A stretch of 64,000 nt of DNA from Petaurus breviceps papuanus. Its lineage: Eukaryota; Chordata; Mammalia; Diprotodontia; Petauridae. Shown one piece after another: positions 63,136 to 64,000 of the stretch (position 1 is its first letter; every line of letters begins with the position of its first letter). The DNA lies in the NCBI GenBank assembly GCA_028583685.1, contig JAMXIF010001119.1, forward strand, positions 1,053,277-1,117,276, written 5' to 3'. The notes beneath the pieces were generated by a model. It made no database searches, was not told the DNA's origin, and saw only the letters and a program-made list of their open reading frames with translations. Position numbers and translations under genes: made by a program.

Positions 63136-63794
63136 AATAAAATATATAAATATAAATTCATGAACACCACAAAAAAGTTGCTTTCTTTAGTTTTTTTTTT
63201 CTTTGTACAAACTCCTATTGCAAGATGCTTTCCTGGCCCCTAGGACTTTGAGTTATTTCTTTACGAATATTTTCTGAGCACATCCTCAGATCCAGCCTAG
63301 CCTGTCCACTCTCGTTGGTTTCTTGTCTACCTACAGATGTCCCAGTCCCAAGTCTCAGAAAAAGCCCAGAGTAGGGAGCTTGATTAAACCTTAGGAAGTC
63401 ACCATGATGGCTATATGATGAACTATGCCTCAGAAAAATTGCTTAGTGGGTCATACTTCCCTTTTTAGTGTCCTCACCATGTTCTCCCCAGGCAGCCAGC
63501 ATTCTCATATTCTTTATTCCTTCCTATCAAAAATATGCTTTCAGTTGATATTTGGAAAGAATGTAATAGATTAATTCATACTAAGTTATTAATGATAATG
63601 TCTCGCAGAGTCATTTATATTTTAATGGGTGATTATTTCTTAATCCAAAGGAATAAATAGTTAATGGTGCTTTTTTAAGGCACCAAGACAAAATGATGGG
63701 AGCCATAACTTTGGGCAATAGAAATTTCAAATTGTTCTATTTATCATTATTAGCAATTATTACAATTATAATTACAAATTAATTACTTAATTAA
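63136..63794. other. Mostly unique; AT-rich block at 63540-63790
   Basis: The right half has TAATGGGTGATTATTTCTTAATCC and ATTACAAATTAATTACTTAATTAAC, again homeodomain-like words in non-repetitive AT-rich context. It is a possible conserved non-coding segment. Confidence 0.35.
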
Positions 63795-63885
63795 CAATAT
63801 GGGGAATACCAAGCAATGTAATACATAGTCTCTGTCCACAAGCAAATTTCAGTCTAGCATACAGGACAAAACATGAAGAGATCAA
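63795..63885 (-). mobile_element. Antisense L2 fragment
   Basis: GGGGAATACCAAGCAATG and CTGTCCACAAGCAAATTTCAGTCTAGC match antisense L2 3' UTR sequence. Confidence 0.55.
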
Positions 63886-63914
63886 TAACAATCCGAGTAG
63901 CACCTCAGTACTAT

Positions 63915-63947
<33 letters not shown>
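63915..63947. repeat. (GT)n microsatellite
   Basis: A pure GT run of about 16 units, preceded by ATACGT. Confidence 0.97.
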
Positions 63948-63949
<2 letters not shown>

Positions 63950-64000
63950 ATTACCATGGGCTTCCAAATGAAGAATCAAATTTTCCAACTGAGGTAGAGC

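Overview
The window looks like mammalian nuclear DNA from a marsupial. The evidence is repeat content, not genes: many full-length tRNA-derived SINEs that open with a GGCAGCTAGGTGG-type head and end in a GACTGAAACAACTGAACAACAA-type tail, L1 3' ends of the marsupial type (CTTGGGGA, then purine-rich, then AACTCAAAATCTTA, then TTTACATGTAATTG), and a thick background of old MIR, L2 and CR1/L3 copies. I cannot tell an Australian from an American marsupial by eye. I found no protein-coding gene, no exon I would defend and no intact functional RNA gene. Every open reading frame is short (160 codons or fewer), and the long ones are translations of microsatellites, LINE remnants or SINEs. The window is intergenic, or lies inside a very long intron.

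Layout. 1-830: an L1-type 3' UTR split by an LTR-like element with unusually long inverted ends. 830-13100: L2, MIR and SINE copies, including a 1.4-kb antisense L2 (7172-8780) split by a SINE, and two SINEs with clear 16-bp target duplications. 13102-13434: a full-length 7SL (SRP RNA)-like retrocopy. 13436-36000: more SINE/MIR/L2, an LTR-like element with an internal 108-bp duplication (23680-24228), an L1 3' end (24752-25235), a nested SINE-in-SINE, and a TATC microsatellite with a 10-N gap beside a duplicated unit of about 90 bp. 36000-46000: lower repeat density with SINE clusters. 45962-46322: a long GGAA/GAAA array. 46375-47960: a long sense CR1/L3 LINE broken by two MIRs. 50955-52680: an antisense L2 split by an L1 5'-UTR-only insertion. 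52681-56400: the most unique stretch, carrying a palindromic hAT MITE (54412-54608), a 108-bp tandem duplication, a GAA array with a second 10-N gap, and AT-rich, TAATTA-bearing sequence that is the best candidate for conserved regulatory DNA. 56400-64000: old LINEs, an L1 derivative that joins a 5' UTR directly to a 3' UTR without ORFs (59338-60556), and another L1 3' end.

There are no gene-to-gene relationships to describe. What the sequence records is a history of insertions: old L2, CR1/L3 and MIR copies were later split by younger SINE, L1 and LTR-like insertions. I saw no undescribed biological system. The observations most worth checking are the LTR-like element with long inverted ends, the 7SL retrocopy, the two aberrant L1 derivatives, the hAT MITE and the candidate conserved non-coding blocks. 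Repeat family names rest on memory of consensus sequences, not on a database search, and boundaries are generally good to about 5-20 bp.
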